Part shown: positions 1-5,754 of the stretch, piece after piece | Layout: each line of letters opens with the position of its first letter | How positions within the stretch are numbered: position 1 is the first letter of the stretch | NCBI GenBank assembly: GCA_022616655.1 | Contig: JAKEEJ010000024.1 | Location: 1-5,754, forward strand | Length of the DNA stretch: 5,754 nt | Origin: Nevskiales bacterium | Lineage (GTDB): Bacteria; Pseudomonadota; Gammaproteobacteria; Nevskiales; Nevskiaceae | Direction: 5' to 3' | Notes under the pieces: model-generated | Databases searched by the model: none | The model's input: the letters and a program-made list of their open reading frames with translations, nothing else | What the model was told of the DNA's origin: nothing | Made by a program: the position numbers and the translations under genes

Positions 1-152
1 ATCCCGACGTGGTGCGGGCAGAGTTCGGATTCGGAAAAGAATTCCAGGTGCTGATGGGGATCTGTTTCGGCTACGAGGATCCGGCCGTACCGGCCAACGC
101 GTTGCGCTCCACCCGGGCGGAACTCGCCGAGGCAGTGGTGTTTAAAAGTTAG
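1..152 (+). CDS. Nitroreductase-family protein, C-terminal end only
   Basis: The reading frame is open from the window edge (first full codon at 3) to a TAG at 150-152, giving 49 residues of a C-terminus. The segment reading MGICFGYEDP, followed by PANALRSTRAEL and a VVF ending, matches the usual end of FMN-dependent nitroreductases: a G-I-x-F-G-Y-x-D-P strand, then P-A-N, an Arg and a short hydrophobic tail. Family members are cytoplasmic flavoproteins that reduce nitroaromatics, quinones or related acceptors with NAD(P)H. The flavin-binding N-terminus lies outside the window, so substrate and cofactor preference cannot be judged. Only 23 bases separate its stop from the next start, so it is probably co-transcribed with the hydrolase pair. 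The family call rests on the tail pattern alone; the reading frame itself is clear. Confidence 0.72.
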   Translation, partial: PDVVRAEFGFGKEFQVLMGICFGYEDPAVPANALRSTRAELAEAVVFKS

Positions 153-164
153 CTTTTGCGCGCC

Positions 165-171
165 AAGGAGG
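165..171 (+). promoter_or_regulatory. Strong ribosome binding site for the first hydrolase
   Basis: AAGGAGG is a near-perfect Shine-Dalgarno match four bases before the ATG at 176. It decides the start of the first hydrolase in favour of 176 over an in-frame GTG at 215, which would still leave a shorter export signal. Confidence 0.8.
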
Positions 172-175
172 CCCT

Positions 176-1306
176 ATGTTCGAATCGCAGTGTTTTTTTC
201 GTGAAATAAATCTTGTGTGCCGCGGCCTTGCCCTTGTCGGCCTGTGCAGCCTAGCTTGGCCCCTGCTCGGAGTGGGCGCGGACGCTTACACCCCTGCAAC
301 GGGCAATCTGAAGGTGACGGTAGAGAAAGCGACATGGACGGATCCGGCGCGCGGCGGGCGCCCGGTCAAGGTGATGATCTACGCGCCGGCCCTTTCCGAA
401 GGGATGGGCCCTTTCCCACTCATCCCTTTCTCTCATGGCTTCGGCGAAACTTATGAAACCTATGCCCAGCACGGCAAACGCTGGGCGGCCAGCGGGTACA
501 TCACCATCGTCGTGAATCACCAGGGAACCGACCGTGACGCGATGAAGAGTAAGCGACCAAGCACGGACTTCTCACTCCGGCCGGCCGACATCCGTTTTGT
601 CATTGACCAGGCCCTCTCGCCCGCGCAGGACAACCCGCTGTTGAAGGGCAGAGTGGACGCCAGCCGCATCGGAATGTCCGGCCACTCGCTGGGGTCCTCA
701 ACTTCGCTTGCGATGATCGGCCTGCAGTCGGCGCCCGATCCCAAAACCGGCAAACGCGAGTCGTGGGCGGATCCGCGCGTCAAGGCGGCGATTGTCATGT
801 CGCCCCAGATTGGCGGTGCGGCCGGCGGCGGCGCCACACCGCTGGAAAAGTTCCTCGACATCCACTCGTGGGACAACGTCCAGAAACCCGTCCTGTTCTG
901 GATTGGGAGCCGTGACGCCGGCAACGGCAAGCTGAGGGACAATCCCATGCTGCGCCAACTGGCGTACGATCATGCTCCGAGCCCCGACAAGCACGAGATC
1001 AATATCATCAATGCTCAGCACCATGCCTGGAGCGACACCCCGCCCTGGTACGGGGGCGACCCGCGCGACCCGCATCACTACGACTGGATCGACCAGGCCG
1101 ACCTCGCGTTTCTTGACGCCTACGTCAAGGAAATCCCGGAAGCGCGCGCCTGGCTGAATTGCAAAGTGCTCGAGCAGACCACCACGCCCTCCGGCCATCG
1201 CCTGGGCGACGCATCAGCCGAGTACGGCGTTATTCAGCGCAATGTCGCTCCGAAAGAGGAACTGGCCAAAACCTGTCCCTCCATCAGGACTCCAAAGGGA
1301 AAGTAA
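176..1306 (+). CDS. Exported alpha/beta hydrolase with intact catalytic triad
   Basis: This 376-residue protein belongs to the alpha/beta-hydrolase fold and most resembles the predicted dienelactone hydrolase / PAF-acetylhydrolase-like group, whose members are esterases or lipases of mostly unknown substrate. Residues about 13-37 form a hydrophobic export signal with likely cleavage after an Ala-Asp-Ala near 35-37. Visible motifs are the oxyanion His-Gly (H87-G88), the nucleophile elbow G-H-S-L-G with Ser171, an acid Asp247 after a beta strand (FWIGSRD), and a base His in the HH pair at 282-283. The mature part contains exactly two cysteines, Cys329 and Cys367, in a C-terminal extension; they could form a disulfide, which suits a periplasmic or secreted enzyme. 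Its stop lies one base before the next start, so the paralogue behind it is translationally coupled. Fold and triad are clear; the substrate is unknown. Confidence 0.88.
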   Translation: MFESQCFFREINLVCRGLALVGLCSLAWPLLGVGADAYTPATGNLKVTVEKATWTDPARGGRPVKVMIYAPALSEGMGPFPLIPFSHGFGETYETYAQHGKRWAASGYITIVVNHQGTDRDAMKSKRPSTDFSLRPADIRFVIDQALSPAQDNPLLKGRVDASRIGMSGHSLGSSTSLAMIGLQSAPDPKTGKRESWADPRVKAAIVMSPQIGGAAGGGATPLEKFLDIHSWDNVQKPVLFWIGSRDAGNGKLRDNPMLRQLAYDHAPSPDKHEINIINAQHHAWSDTPPWYGGDPRDPHHYDWIDQADLAFLDAYVKEIPEARAWLNCKVLEQTTTPSGHRLGDASAEYGVIQRNVAPKEELAKTCPSIRTPKGK

Positions 1307-1307
1307 G

Positions 1308-2312
1308 ATGCCGCACACAACTACCCGGCCCTATCGCCCTGGCGAGGCATCCCAGGCACTGGCGCTCGGCCTTGTGCTGCTGATTCCCGGGATTTCGTGC
1401 ACGGCCGCTCCTCCCGATGGGCTTTACAAGCCGGCGGCCGGCCCACTGGCAGTGGAAAGCGTTCCGCGGGTCAGTCTGCAAGACACCAAACGCGGCAAAG
1501 AAGTCCAGATGCGCGTGACGTTCCCGCGTGAAGGAGGACCGTATCCATTGATTCTCTATTCGCACTATTCCGGCGGGAACAAAGACGGCTACGTACCCCT
1601 GGTCCGCCATTGGGTCGGTCACGGCTACGTCGTCATCCAGCCCAACCATTCGGACTCGCCGCAGGTGGGCGGCCAGCGCGGGGCCCAGGCACGGGGCGAT
1701 TTCCCCAACCGGCCCCTGGACATGAGCTTTATCCTCGACTCGCTGGATGCGATCGAGAAAGACGTCCCGACGCTAAAGGGCAAGATTGATCGGGCACGAA
1801 TCGCCGCCGGCGGGCACTACATCGGCGGCGGCACCGCAGAATGGCTGGGTGGCCTGACGCGGGAATTTGGACAAGAGAAACACATGTCGCGCAAAGATGC
1901 GCGCATTCAGGCGGTATTGACGATGTCCCCCACCGGCACCGGTCAAGGCGTGACCCAGGACTCCTGGCAGGGCATCACCATTCCGATGCTGGTCATGACC
2001 GGCACCGAGGACAAAAGCACCCGGACCCAGAATCCCCCCGAATGGCGCACCGAACCCTTTCTCTACGCGCCCAAAGGCGAAAAATATCTCGCAGTGATTG
2101 AAGGAGGTGGCGGCCGCTACGGCGGTGCCGCCGAAGAAGGAGCCGTGGAAGACCTCAAGGACGCGGATCGCGCCGTGGCGGATCTCACGCTTTCTCTCAC
2201 CCTGGCCTTCTGGGACGCTTATCTGAAAGCAGACGCGCAGGCACTCAAGGCCCTTCAGTCCGGTGCCATTGCGCGGGACGGCAAGAAGAAGGTTGATTTC
2301 CGTAGCAAATAA
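1308..2312 (+). CDS. Exported alpha/beta-hydrolase paralogue lacking catalytic Ser and His (probable pseudoenzyme)
   Basis: This 334-residue protein is a diverged paralogue of the preceding hydrolase: both share a G-P-[FY]-P-L-I strand, a G-Y-[IV] strand followed by an N-H turn, an R-P-x-D helix, an L-K-G-[RK]-[VI]-D segment and the nucleophile elbow region. The start at 1308 follows AAGGGA (1295-1300) at seven bases and gives a sensible signal with a hydrophobic core at 17-30. An upstream in-frame start at 1242 would lie inside the previous gene and is unlikely. Cys31 ends the hydrophobic core and is the only cysteine, so a lipoprotein is possible, although Gly at -3 is a poor lipobox. The elbow reads G-H-Y-I-G, with Tyr171 in place of Ser. 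Asp235 is kept. The expected base region (residues 264-273) reads EGGGGRYGGA, and no His occurs after His192. The oxyanion His-Gly is His86-Tyr87. It is probably non-catalytic; its role is unknown. Confidence 0.82.
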   Translation: MPHTTTRPYRPGEASQALALGLVLLIPGISCTAAPPDGLYKPAAGPLAVESVPRVSLQDTKRGKEVQMRVTFPREGGPYPLILYSHYSGGNKDGYVPLVRHWVGHGYVVIQPNHSDSPQVGGQRGAQARGDFPNRPLDMSFILDSLDAIEKDVPTLKGKIDRARIAAGGHYIGGGTAEWLGGLTREFGQEKHMSRKDARIQAVLTMSPTGTGQGVTQDSWQGITIPMLVMTGTEDKSTRTQNPPEWRTEPFLYAPKGEKYLAVIEGGGGRYGGAAEEGAVEDLKDADRAVADLTLSLTLAFWDAYLKADAQALKALQSGAIARDGKKKVDFRSK

Positions 2313-2345
2313 TTCAGACCCGGGCGCATAACTCCGCGTGACGGT

Positions 2346-2375
2346 GGCCGGGCGAAGCCCATGCAGCCCGGGGCC
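2346..2375 (+). terminator. GC-rich hairpin after the hydrolase pair, possible terminator
   Basis: GGCCGGGC (2346-2353) can pair with GCCC plus GGCC (2366-2369 and 2372-2375), leaving a two-base bulge and a 12-base loop. A competing arm, CCCGGGC at 2319-2325, can also pair with GCCCGGG at 2366-2372. The position, 34 bases after the second hydrolase stop, suits a transcript end. There is no run of T after the stem, only TTGCCGTTG, so it is not a textbook intrinsic terminator and could act with Rho, stabilise the 3' end, or do nothing. Confidence 0.35.
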
Positions 2376-2453
2376 TTGCCGTTGAAAAATCGTATATTAA
2401 GGCTGCACATCTTGTACACTACGACCACCTTTTGAAGGGCTACCCCTCCCTGA

Positions 2454-2506
2454 GCTTCAATGCAGTCGGGTATTGCTTCAATCCTCGGGGCGGAAGCACC
2501 TTCAAT
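2454..2506 (+). repeat. Three spaced CTTCAAT direct repeats upstream of mmsA
   Basis: CTTCAAT occurs at 2455-2461, 2476-2482 and 2500-2506. The first two extend to the identical 8-mer GCTTCAAT (2454-2461 and 2475-2482) with a start-to-start distance of exactly 21 bp, about two helical turns; the third copy starts 24 bp later. An inverted hexamer TTGAAG sits at 2432-2437. Regularly spaced direct repeats on one DNA face are typical of AraC/XylS-family activator sites, and the mmsAB operon of Pseudomonas aeruginosa is controlled by an AraC-type activator, MmsR. No clear sigma-70 -35/-10 pair was found in this gap. A regulator site is an inference; the repeats themselves are plain in the sequence. 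Confidence 0.4.
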
Positions 2507-2521
2507 TACAGAAAATAGCCA

Positions 2522-2541
2522 GCGTTTGTCCCTGCAAACGC
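2522..2541. promoter_or_regulatory. Perfect inverted repeat before mmsA, candidate operator or leader hairpin
   Basis: GCGTTTG (2522-2528) and CAAACGC (2535-2541) are perfect reverse complements separated by six bases, ending 18 bases before the mmsA start codon. As DNA this 20-bp dyad has the size of a dimeric repressor site. As RNA it forms a 7-bp stem with a T-G wobble possible inside the loop, just upstream of the ribosome binding site. Which of the two applies cannot be told from the sequence. Confidence 0.4.
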
Positions 2542-2549
2542 ATCCTGTG

Positions 2550-2555
2550 TGAGGT
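2550..2555 (+). promoter_or_regulatory. Ribosome binding site that sets the mmsA start
   Basis: TGAGGT lies four bases before ATG 2560 (GAGG core at 2551-2554, five bases away). It supports the start at 2560 rather than an in-frame TTG at 2473, whose extra 29 residues bear no resemblance to the family N-terminus. Confidence 0.6.
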
Positions 2556-2559
2556 TGAT

Positions 2560-4101
2560 ATGCGCTCCAATACATCCGCCGCTGCCGTGACCCAGACTTC
2601 CAAAGCCGTTCCGAGTGTCAAGCTCCTGATTGGCGGTGAATGGGTTGAATCCAAAACGACCCAGTGGCGTGACGTCATCAATCCGGCGACCCAGGAAGTG
2701 CTGGCGCGTGTGCCCTTCGCCACGCCGCAGGAGCTCAACGCCGCCGTTGCAGCGGCCAAGGAAGCCTTCAAAACCTGGCGCAAAACGCCCATCGGAGCGC
2801 GCGCCCGCATCTTTCTCAAGTATCAGCAGCTGATCCGGGATCACATGAAGGAACTGGCGGTGATTCTCACCACCGAACAGGGCAAGACCCTGTCCGACGC
2901 CGAAGGAGATATCTTCCGCGGCCTGGAAGTGGTCGAGCACGCCGCCAACATCGGCACGCTGCAGATGGGCGAGCTGGCCACCAATGTCGCCGGCAGCGTG
3001 GACACGTACACCGTATTGCAGCCGCTCGGCGTCTGCGCCGGCATCACCCCCTTCAATTTCCCCGCGATGATTCCGTTGTGGATGTTTCCGATGGCGATTG
3101 CCACGGGCAACACCTTTGTGCTGAAACCCAGCGAACAGGACCCCATGGTCACCACGCGCCTGGTGGAGCTGGCGCTGGAAGCCGGCATCCCCAAGGGCGT
3201 TCTCAACCTGGTCCACGGTGGCGAAGCGGTCGTGAACGGCCTCTGCGACCACCCGGACATCAAGGCCGTGTCCTTTGTCGGTTCTACTCGTGTGGGCACG
3301 CACGTGTATCAGCGCGCAACGCTGACCGGCAAGCGTGTGCAGTGCATGATGGGCGCGAAGAACCACGCCATTGTGCTGCCGGACGCCAACAAGGAACAGA
3401 CCCTCAACAACCTGGTCGGCGCCGCGTTCGGCGCGGCCGGCCAGCGCTGCATGGCGGTGTCGGCCGCCGTGCTCGTCGGCGAAGCGCGATCCTGGATCCC
3501 GGATATCGTGACCAAAACACACGGGCTCAAGGTCAACGCCGGCACCGAAGCCGGCACCGACGTCGGGCCGGTTATTTCCCGCGCGGCGCACGAACGCATC
3601 TGTGGTCTGATTGAACGGGGCATCGCCGAAGGCGCCAAGCTCGAACTGGACGGCCGCCGCCTGTCGGTCAAAGGATATGAAAACGGCAATTTCATCGGGC
3701 CGACGATTTTTTCCGGCGTGAAGCCGGGCATGACGATTTACGATCAGGAAATCTTCGGACCGGTGCTGATCATCCTCTCCGCGGCCTCACTCGACGAGGC
3801 CATCGCGCTGATCAACGCCAATCCCAACGGCAACGGCACGGCCATCTTCACGCAGTCCGGCGCCGCGGCCCGGAAGTTCCAGGAAGACATTGACGTGGGG
3901 CAGGTCGGCATCAATGTGCCCATCCCGGTGCCGGTCCCCCTGTTCTCGTTTACCGGTTCACGGGCCTCGAAGCTCGGCGACCTCGGTCCGTACGGCAAAC
4001 AGGTGATTCTGTTCTACACGCAGACCAAAACCATCACCGCGCGCTGGTTTGACGACCGTACGCTGTCGGGCGGCGTCAATACGACCATCTCGTTGCACTA
4101 G
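2560..4101 (+). CDS. mmsA: CoA-acylating methylmalonate-semialdehyde dehydrogenase
   Basis: The 513-residue product has the usual length for this family. It is a cytoplasmic NAD-dependent enzyme that converts methylmalonate semialdehyde, and often malonate semialdehyde, with CoA into propionyl-CoA or acetyl-CoA and CO2, the last step of valine breakdown. Visible features in order: the N-terminal strand [17 protein letters not shown] with oxyanion Asn166; the nucleotide-binding GSTRVG at 241-246; MGAKNH at 264-269; the catalytic Cys297 in GQRCMA; EIFGPV with Glu397; and the family-type ending TITARWFDD followed by NTTIS. MGAKNH is diagnostic: hydrolytic aldehyde dehydrogenases carry a general-base Glu in this segment (ELGGK-type), which CoA-acylating members lack. 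It is the first gene of the right-hand operon, after a 247-base gap, with the acyl-CoA dehydrogenase starting 13 bases after its stop. A paralogue specialised for another semialdehyde is possible. Confidence 0.92.
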   Translation: MRSNTSAAAVTQTSKAVPSVKLLIGGEWVESKTTQWRDVINPATQEVLARVPFATPQELNAAVAAAKEAFKTWRKTPIGARARIFLKYQQLIRDHMKELAVILTTEQGKTLSDAEGDIFRGLEVVEHAANIGTLQMGELATNVAGSVDTYTVLQPLGVCAGITPFNFPAMIPLWMFPMAIATGNTFVLKPSEQDPMVTTRLVELALEAGIPKGVLNLVHGGEAVVNGLCDHPDIKAVSFVGSTRVGTHVYQRATLTGKRVQCMMGAKNHAIVLPDANKEQTLNNLVGAAFGAAGQRCMAVSAAVLVGEARSWIPDIVTKTHGLKVNAGTEAGTDVGPVISRAAHERICGLIERGIAEGAKLELDGRRLSVKGYENGNFIGPTIFSGVKPGMTIYDQEIFGPVLIILSAASLDEAIALINANPNGNGTAIFTQSGAAARKFQEDIDVGQVGINVPIPVPVPLFSFTGSRASKLGDLGPYGKQVILFYTQTKTITARWFDDRTLSGGVNTTISLH

Positions 4102-4114
4102 CCCGAAAACGGCT

Positions 4115-5275
4115 GTGGAGTTCGCGCTCACCGACGAACAGCGCGCCCTGCAAGCTGCGGCGCGCGATTTTGCGCGCCATGAACTGGCGCCGAATGCAGC
4201 CCGCTGGGACCGGGACGCCGAATTTCCGCGCGACACGATTGCCAAGGCCGGTGAACTGGGATTCTGCGGGGTCTATACGCCCGAGGCCCACGGCGGGCTG
4301 GGCTTGAAACGCCTCGATGCCGCGATGATCTTCGAGGAATTGGCGGCCGGCTGTACCAGCACCACGGCCTACCTCACGATTCACAACATGGTGTCGTGGA
4401 TGGTGGCCACGTGGGCGCAGGCCCCGGTGCTGGCGCACTGGACCACCCGGCTCGCCAGCGGTCAGGCGCTGGGCAGCTACTGCCTGACCGAACCCGGGGC
4501 GGGGTCCGACGCGGCGGCACTGAAGACGCGCGCCGAGAAACACGGCGACCGTTACATTCTGAACGGCACCAAGGCGTTCATTTCGGGCGCCGGCGCGACG
4601 GATCTGCTCGTGGTCATGGCTCGCACCGGCGCTGACGGCCCCAAGGGCATCAGTGCCTTCGCAGTACCGACCGACACCCCAGGCATCCAGTACGGCAAGA
4701 AAGAATCCAAAATGGGCTGGAACAGCCAGCCTACGCGCCAGGTCAGTTTCGACCGGGTCGAGATTCCTGAAGATCACCGGCTCGGCGCCGAAGGGGAGGG
4801 CTTCACCCTCGCCATGAAAGGCCTGGACGGCGGACGCATCAACATCGCCGCCTGCTCCGTCGGCACCGCGCAGTCGGCATTGGAATACGCCCAGGCTTAT
4901 CTCAACGTGCGCAAACAATTCGGCCGCGAACTTTCGCAGTTTCAGGCCCTGCAGTTCCGGATGGCAGACATGATCACGGAACTGGTGGCCGCGCGGCAGA
5001 TGATCCGCCTTGCCGCGTGGAAGCTCGACACCGGCAGTTCCGATGCGACGACGTACTGCGCCATGGCCAAGCGCTACGCGACCGACATCGGGTTCGAGGT
5101 TGCCAATGCCGCGCTGCAACTGCACGGCGGTTACGGCTATATCCGCGAGCTGCCGCTGGAGCGTCACGTTCGCGACAGCCGCGTTCACCAGATTCTGGAA
5201 GGCACCAACGAAATCATGCGGGTGATCATCGCCCGCGCCATTCTGCGTGACGGCGCCACCGAAGAACTGCGATGA
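4115..5275 (+). CDS. Acyl-CoA dehydrogenase, probably isobutyryl-CoA type
   Basis: This 386-residue FAD enzyme forms the alpha,beta double bond of an acyl-CoA and passes electrons to electron-transfer flavoprotein. The start is GTG 4115: the product then begins (V/M)EFALTDEQRAL, the standard family N-terminus, while the TTG at 4049 would add 22 residues read out of frame from the end of mmsA. Features in order: a helical N-terminal domain; flavin-contact motif YCLTEPGAGSDA at 122-133; a middle beta domain with the TKAFISGAG segment; a C-terminal helical domain with QLHGGYGY at 335-342; and the catalytic-base Glu362 in LEGTNEIMR. Placement between mmsA and a crotonase suggests isobutyryl-CoA (valine pathway) or another short branched acyl-CoA as substrate, but the exact chain cannot be read from motifs. 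No good Shine-Dalgarno precedes the GTG, so translation is probably coupled to mmsA. Its stop overlaps the next start as ATGA. Confidence 0.9.
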   Translation: MEFALTDEQRALQAAARDFARHELAPNAARWDRDAEFPRDTIAKAGELGFCGVYTPEAHGGLGLKRLDAAMIFEELAAGCTSTTAYLTIHNMVSWMVATWAQAPVLAHWTTRLASGQALGSYCLTEPGAGSDAAALKTRAEKHGDRYILNGTKAFISGAGATDLLVVMARTGADGPKGISAFAVPTDTPGIQYGKKESKMGWNSQPTRQVSFDRVEIPEDHRLGAEGEGFTLAMKGLDGGRINIAACSVGTAQSALEYAQAYLNVRKQFGRELSQFQALQFRMADMITELVAARQMIRLAAWKLDTGSSDATTYCAMAKRYATDIGFEVANAALQLHGGYGYIRELPLERHVRDSRVHQILEGTNEIMRVIIARAILRDGATEELR

Positions 5276-5754
5276 ACGACCCTCCCACTCTGCGACTTGA
5301 AAAACGCGGCCATACGGCGGTCCTCACGTTCTGCAATCCACCGGCCCACGTCTGGACCGTCGAAAGTCTTAAAGCGCTGAAACGCCTGCTGGACGATCTC
5401 GACGCCGACCGTACGGTTTACGCGCTGGTCATAACCGGCGACGGAACCAAATTCTTCTCCGCGGGCGCCGATCTGAATCTGTTCGCCGACGGCGACAAGG
5501 CGCGAGCCGAGGAAATGGCCCGTTGCTTTGGGGTTGCCTTCGAAGCGCTGACCGCGTTTCGCGGCGTAACCGTTGCCGCCATCAACGGCTACGCCATGGG
5601 CGGCGGGCTCGAAGTCGCGCTGGCCTGCGACCTCCGCATCGCGGAAGCTCACGCGCAAATGGCCCTGCCGGAAGCGTCCGTGGGTCTGCTGCCCTGTGCC
5701 GGCGGCACGCAGAACCTGTCCTGGCTGGTGGGCGAGGGTTGGGCCAAACGCATG
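5272..5754 (+). CDS. Enoyl-CoA hydratase/isomerase (crotonase), cut off by the window end
   Basis: The ATG at 5272 overlaps the dehydrogenase stop (ATGA), and 161 codons stay open to the last base; about 100 further residues are expected outside the window. The crotonase fold is shown by the oxyanion loop SAGAD (63-67), NGYAMGGGLE with Gly111 and Glu114, and LPEASVGLLPCAGGTQ with Glu134. Glu114 and Glu134 are 20 residues apart, as are the two catalytic glutamates of rat mitochondrial hydratase (144 and 164), so the protein should be competent to hydrate. Cys142 stands where many relatives have Gly (P-G-A-G-G). In this operon the likely reaction is methacrylyl-CoA to 3-hydroxyisobutyryl-CoA. 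The protein also recalls the P. aeruginosa PA0745 (DspI) type, found beside acyl-CoA dehydrogenase and aldehyde dehydrogenase genes; that link is from memory of the family, not a comparison made here. Confidence 0.88.
   Translation, partial: MNDPPTLRLEKRGHTAVLTFCNPPAHVWTVESLKALKRLLDDLDADRTVYALVITGDGTKFFSAGADLNLFADGDKARAEEMARCFGVAFEALTAFRGVTVAAINGYAMGGGLEVALACDLRIAEAHAQMALPEASVGLLPCAGGTQNLSWLVGEGWAKRM

Noticed and set aside
1242..1307. Upstream start for the second hydrolase inside the first gene
   Set aside because: It would add 22 charged residues before the export signal and overlap the first gene by 65 bases; the ATG at 1308 has a better-placed ribosome binding site and signal peptide.
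2376..2420. Candidate sigma-70 promoter using TTGCCG or TTGAAA with TATATT or TACACT
   Set aside because: All pairings have wrong spacing (11 or 27 bases). The patch is AT-rich relative to its surroundings and may belong to a promoter, but no defensible -35/-10 pair could be assigned.
2361..2435. Small ATG-started frame of 24 residues after the hydrolase pair
   Set aside because: It starts inside the GC-rich hairpin, has no ribosome binding site and no recognisable content.
2506..3591. Long open antisense frame opposite mmsA
   Set aside because: It is a mirror of a high-GC coding region: the translation is rich in Arg, Gly, His and Ala with no recognisable domain, and the opposite strand encodes a clear aldehyde dehydrogenase.
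4076..5188. Long open antisense frame opposite the acyl-CoA dehydrogenase
   Set aside because: Same composition effect; no family motif, and the + strand carries complete dehydrogenase signatures throughout.
5185..5658. Open antisense frame opposite the crotonase
   Set aside because: The + strand frame from 5272 carries both crotonase active-site motifs and runs off the window; the antisense product has no recognisable features.

Overview
The window is GC-rich, densely coding DNA with every recognisable gene on the + strand. Gene content and order (an mmsA-type dehydrogenase, then an acyl-CoA dehydrogenase, then a crotonase whose C-terminal half resembles the Pseudomonas type) point to a proteobacterium, most likely a gammaproteobacterium. 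The species cannot be named from the sequence, and no mobile element, RNA gene or CRISPR array was seen.

Left block (1-2312). The C-terminal tail of a nitroreductase-family protein ends at 152. A tight pair of exported alpha/beta-hydrolase-fold proteins follows (176-1306 and 1308-2312), separated by a single base. The two are paralogues. The first keeps a full Ser-Asp-His triad. The second has Tyr where the nucleophilic Ser should be, no histidine in its last 142 residues, and an altered oxyanion motif. It therefore looks like a pseudoenzyme kept beside its active relative, which is the most unusual observation here.

Intergenic block (2313-2559). These 247 bases hold a GC-rich hairpin just after the hydrolase pair and an AT-rich patch near 2381-2401. 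They also hold three spaced copies of CTTCAAT (two sharing an 8-mer exactly 21 bp apart), a perfect 7-bp inverted repeat 18 bases before the mmsA start, and a 31-codon reading frame (stop included) that ends on the mmsA ribosome binding site. This is probably the control region of the downstream operon.

Right block (2560-5754). This is a branched-chain (valine) catabolism module: CoA-acylating methylmalonate-semialdehyde dehydrogenase (mmsA), an acyl-CoA dehydrogenase of the isobutyryl-CoA type, and an enoyl-CoA hydratase cut off by the window end. Spacing is 13 bases and then an ATGA overlap, so this is an operon. The expected chemistry is isobutyryl-CoA to methacrylyl-CoA (dehydrogenase), to 3-hydroxyisobutyryl-CoA (hydratase), and, after hydrolase and mmsB steps not seen here, methylmalonate semialdehyde to propionyl-CoA (mmsA). 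The missing two genes would be expected just beyond 5754.
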